A stretch of 7,169 nucleotides of DNA, from assembly GCA_029880775.1 (NCBI GenBank), contig JAOUNV010000091.1:1-7169 (forward strand), written 5' to 3'. This document shows, one piece after another, positions 5,066 to 7,169 of the stretch (position 1 is its first letter; every line of letters starts with the position of its first letter). The notes under the pieces are model-generated. The model was given only the letters and a program-made list of their open reading frames with translations, was not told where the DNA came from and did no database searches. Source of the stretch: Nitrospinota bacterium (GTDB lineage Bacteria > Nitrospinota_A > UBA7883). Made by a program: the position numbers and the translations under genes.

Positions 5066-5650
5066 ATGAGCGCACAGGTTCAGTCTAAAGCCCCGGATTT
5101 TAAAGGGGAAGCTGTAGTAAATAAGCAATTTAAGGAAATCAGTCTTGCCGACTATAGCGGTAAATGGCTCGTCCTCTTTTTCTACCCCCTGGATTTCACC
5201 TTTGTCTGTCCCACGGAGATCACGGCGTTTTCCGACAGGATTGATGATTTTAACAAGCTTGGTGCGGAAGTGGTCGGAAGCTCTGTAGACAGCAAGTTCT
5301 CTCATCTGGCATGGATAAACACTCCCCGCAACCAAGGTGGGCTGGGCGACATTTCCTATCCCCTGCTGGCCGACATTACCAAGCAGGTGGGCGCTGATTA
5401 TGATGTCCTCCTTCCGGGTGGAATCACGCTGCGGGGGCTTTTTATCATCGGTCCGGAGGGAAACATCCGCTTCAAGCTTGTCCATGACCTGGGCATAGGC
5501 CGAAATGTGGAAGAGGTACTGCGGGTGCTGGCGGCGATCCAGCAGACCGACGAGACTGGCGAGGTGTGCCCGGCCGACTGGAAGCCTGGCGCCGACACCA
5601 TGAAGCCGGACCCAAGCGGATCGCAGGAGTTTTTCAAGAAAATAGCCTGA
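5066..5650 (+). CDS. Peroxiredoxin, typical 2-Cys (AhpC/TSA, Prx1 type)
   Basis: A 194-residue thiol peroxidase that reduces hydrogen peroxide and organic hydroperoxides, usually recharged by thioredoxin. The active site is complete: Pro41, Thr45 and peroxidatic Cys48 in [13 protein letters not shown], and Arg123 in LRGLFII. The resolving Cys168 is in [15 protein letters not shown] (91-94) is present, and the C-terminal helix has Phe189-Phe190 where the Tyr-Phe of overoxidation-sensitive Prx1 proteins is expected. Such proteins form obligate dimers and often decamers in the cytoplasm. Ribosome site AGGAGAGGA at 5051-5059 gives GAGG 7 bases before the ATG. The gene has its own promoter and strong terminator, so it is a single-gene unit. 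It sits between the DUF2400 gene and nfo, which suggests an oxidative-stress setting. Name not assigned because the ahpC/prx distinction is not decidable. Confidence 0.96.
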   Translation: MSAQVQSKAPDFKGEAVVNKQFKEISLADYSGKWLVLFFYPLDFTFVCPTEITAFSDRIDDFNKLGAEVVGSSVDSKFSHLAWINTPRNQGGLGDISYPLLADITKQVGADYDVLLPGGITLRGLFIIGPEGNIRFKLVHDLGIGRNVEEVLRVLAAIQQTDETGEVCPADWKPGADTMKPDPSGSQEFFKKIA

Positions 5651-5666
5651 CCTAATAGGCTTATCC

Positions 5667-5704
5667 GGGCCCGCGGCTCCCCCCCTGCCGCGGGCCCCTT
5701 TTTT
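5667..5704 (+). terminator. Strong intrinsic terminator after peroxiredoxin
   Basis: GGGCCCGCGGC (5667-5677) pairs perfectly with GCCGCGGGCCC (5687-5697), an 11-base GC-only stem with a 9-base C-rich loop, followed by TTTTTT at 5699-5704. It starts 17 bases after the stop codon and should separate peroxiredoxin from nfo transcription. Confidence 0.95.
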
Positions 5705-5715
5705 ATTCCCCAGCT

Positions 5716-5739
5716 ATGAAATACACTTTCATCATGAAA
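5716..5739. promoter_or_regulatory. ATGAAA/TTTCAT inverted repeats upstream of nfo
   Basis: ATGAAA (5716-5721), TTTCAT (5727-5732) and ATGAAA (5734-5739) alternate in orientation with 5- and 1-base spacers, so two overlapping perfect inverted repeats are formed. They lie between the peroxiredoxin terminator and the nfo start, where an operator would be expected. I see no clear -35/-10 pair here; no LexA-type box is recognised. Confidence 0.4.
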
Positions 5740-5758
5740 TCAAATCCCGACAAAAACT

Positions 5759-6628
5759 ATGAAAAATAAAACAGAAGTCTCTCGCCCGTGGGGGGCGCAT
5801 GTCTCCACCGCCGGTGGTGTGGATAAGGCTCCGGAACGGGGTGAGAAGATCGGCGCATCAGCGGTGCAGATATTCACAAAAAACAACAACCGGTGGAGTG
5901 GGCCACCTATCGACCCGGAGAAGGCGGCCAGGTTCCGGCAAGAATCGGCCAATCGTCAGGTTTCCACCGTCGCCTCCCATGTCTGCTATTTGATTAATCT
6001 GGCCTCGCCAGACCCTGAGTTGCTGAAAAAATCGAGGGAAGCTTTTCTCGACGAGATCGACCGGGCCGATCTGCTGGGCGTTCCATACCTTGTTTTCCAT
6101 CCAGGAGCGCATGTGGGCTCTGGGATGGATGAGGGAATCAAAAAAGTGGCGGAATCGTTGGAATGGGCCATGGCCGCTCGCCCGGAATCCCCTGCCATAC
6201 TGACTCTGGAGACCACTGCGGGCCAGGGAACCGGTCTGGGGCATACTTTTGGCCAGTTGGCCCGGATAATGGATTTGGCTGGCGATAAGGAAAGACTGGG
6301 AGTCTGTGTGGACACCTGCCACATATTCGCCGCCGGTTACGATTTGTTGGAGAAGAAAGGCTACAACGCCACCTTCAAAAGTTTCGATGACGAGATTGGG
6401 TTGGATAAGATAAAGCTTTTTCACATAAATGACTCGAAAAAGCCCCAAGGTTCCAGGGTGGATCGACATGAGCATATCGGCAAGGGTTACATAGGGAAGC
6501 CTGGATTCGACCTGCTGGTGAACGACAAGCGGTTTGTGAGCACTCCGATGGTGCTGGAGACGCCAAAAGGCCCGGATGGCCGCGAAGACATTGAAAACTT
6601 GACTGTATTACGCAAGATGGTGAAGTAA
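5759..6628 (+). CDS. nfo: Endonuclease IV (AP endonuclease)
   Basis: A 289-residue zinc-dependent endonuclease of base excision repair; it cuts the phosphodiester bond 5' of abasic sites and removes 3' blocking groups left by oxidative damage. All nine metal ligands of the family are visible: His74, His114 (FHPGAHVG), Glu151 (LETTAGQG), Asp185 and His188 (VDTCHIFAAGYD), His222 (FHINDSK), Asp235 and His237 (DRHEHIG) and Glu267 (LETPKG). GAHVSTAGG near the N-terminus (12-20) is the usual opening motif of the TIM barrel. The ATG at 5759 is the first in-frame start after a stop at 5735, but no Shine-Dalgarno sequence precedes it, so initiation may be weak. Length is normal (about 280). It follows peroxiredoxin after a strong terminator and so needs its own promoter. 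Confidence 0.97.
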   Translation: MKNKTEVSRPWGAHVSTAGGVDKAPERGEKIGASAVQIFTKNNNRWSGPPIDPEKAARFRQESANRQVSTVASHVCYLINLASPDPELLKKSREAFLDEIDRADLLGVPYLVFHPGAHVGSGMDEGIKKVAESLEWAMAARPESPAILTLETTAGQGTGLGHTFGQLARIMDLAGDKERLGVCVDTCHIFAAGYDLLEKKGYNATFKSFDDEIGLDKIKLFHINDSKKPQGSRVDRHEHIGKGYIGKPGFDLLVNDKRFVSTPMVLETPKGPDGREDIENLTVLRKMVK

Positions 6629-6641
6629 ATTGGCGGCAGCC

Positions 6642-6671
6642 TTGACGGGAAGGGTAGTGTGCGCTTAAGAT
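6642..6671 (+). promoter_or_regulatory. Candidate promoter of the 132-aa gene
   Basis: TTGACG (6642-6647, five of six) is followed after 18 bases by TAAGAT (6666-6671, four of six). TATAAA at 6690-6695 is another possible -10, without a good -35. Both lie in the 80-base gap after nfo; readthrough from nfo is equally possible. Confidence 0.35.
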
Positions 6672-6708
6672 TATATAGGGAATACGAGGTATAAATCGGA
6701 GAAGGCCC

Positions 6709-7107
6709 ATGGCTGACGATAAGCAGCGCGACGACAATATGGAGTTCCTATCAAGGGCCATTGTGGACGCCATTACAAAATCGCCCGAAGTGCGCCAGGC
6801 CATAAAGAAACTGGCGGAGGAGGACGAAAGCTACTCCCGCTCTTTCATGGTGCTCATGCTCAAGGTGAGAAACCTGGCTGAATCGCTGGGGGTGAAAATA
6901 GCCGGCCCCGGAGACGACATGGGCGGCGATGAGATGTTCGACCTGAACTTCATGGAGCGCAAGCAGGGCGCCGAGCCGGAAATAACAGACCTGTCCAACT
7001 ACGTGGATGGGAGGAAAGAATCTCCCAAGGAGATTGAGTTTCGGAAATTCGAATCCACCAGGTTTAACCAGGAGGAGTGGCTGCGCAAGCACGGCCTCAG
7101 TTTCTGA
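6709..7107 (+). CDS. Hypothetical acidic protein, 132 aa
   Basis: I do not recognise this protein. It is preceded by GGAG at 6698-6701, 7 bases before the ATG, which makes the start sound. Residues 11-62 look like helices (SRAIVDAITKSPEVRQAIKKLAEEDE, then FMVLMLKVRNLAESLG); 66-78 is a Gly/Asp/Met-rich loop (GPGDDMGGDEMFD); the C-terminus is charged and ends in RFNQEEWLRKHGLSF. No signal peptide, membrane segment, cysteine or known metal motif is visible, so it is probably cytoplasmic. Codon use resembles the neighbours, with no sign of transfer. It may be part of the nfo neighbourhood or an unrelated next gene. Confidence 0.75.
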   Translation: MADDKQRDDNMEFLSRAIVDAITKSPEVRQAIKKLAEEDESYSRSFMVLMLKVRNLAESLGVKIAGPGDDMGGDEMFDLNFMERKQGAEPEITDLSNYVDGRKESPKEIEFRKFESTRFNQEEWLRKHGLSF

Positions 7108-7169
7108 TTTTCCAGGGGCGCGTCAGCGCTGTTGGCCCACCATTTGCGTCTCCCCCCCGGTATGTGGAG

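Noticed and set aside
5858..6475. 205-residue minus-strand open frame inside nfo
   Set aside because: Nfo on the plus strand has all nine metal ligands; the antisense frame has no ribosome site and no recognisable motif.
7108..7169. Regulatory element or next gene at the right edge
   Set aside because: Only 62 bases with a short GCGC/GCGC pairing and a C-run; nothing can be supported.

Overview
The window looks like chromosomal backbone of a moderately GC-rich, respiring Gram-negative bacterium. The gene content (complex I NuoN, a typical 2-Cys peroxiredoxin, endonuclease IV, an FmdB-type zinc ribbon and a DUF2400/TIGR02757 protein) would fit a deltaproteobacterium or a related candidate phylum such as Nitrospinae. 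That placement is inference from gene content only. I see no phage, insertion-sequence, CRISPR, tRNA or rRNA signal.

Layout. 1-1005 (+): 3' two thirds of nuoN, cut by the window edge. 1006-1401: about 400 bases without a gene, holding a near-perfect hairpin just after nuoN, a run of further potential stem-loops (1148-1341), and a textbook promoter with an embedded palindrome. 1402-2842 (+): a two-gene unit of a TetR-family repressor (apparently leaderless) and an alpha/beta hydrolase. 2873-3457 (-): a two-gene unit of an FmdB-type zinc ribbon and a 112-aa protein of unknown function. 3605-3901 (+): a 98-aa lysine/alanine-rich, histone-like protein, divergent from the fmdB unit. 4003-4899 (+): a DUF2400/TIGR02757 protein. 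5066-5650 (+): a peroxiredoxin with an extended -10 promoter and a very strong intrinsic terminator. 5759-6628 (+): endonuclease IV (nfo) with all nine metal ligands. 6709-7107 (+): a 132-aa acidic protein of unknown function.

The most interesting signal is the DUF2400 protein. Its C-terminal part reads like an endonuclease III-type helix-hairpin-helix DNA glycosylase: a Leu-Asp-Thr-His motif followed at the C-terminus by four cysteines spaced C-x8-C-x2-C-x5-C, very close to the C-x6-C-x2-C-x5-C iron-sulphur loop of endonuclease III. It lies on the same strand as, and just upstream of, a peroxide-removing enzyme and an AP endonuclease. This suggests, as inference, an oxidative-damage neighbourhood in which the DUF2400 protein makes abasic sites that Nfo processes. 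The second interesting unit is the tetR promoter, where a perfect palindrome fills the spacer and the predicted transcript starts at the ATG.
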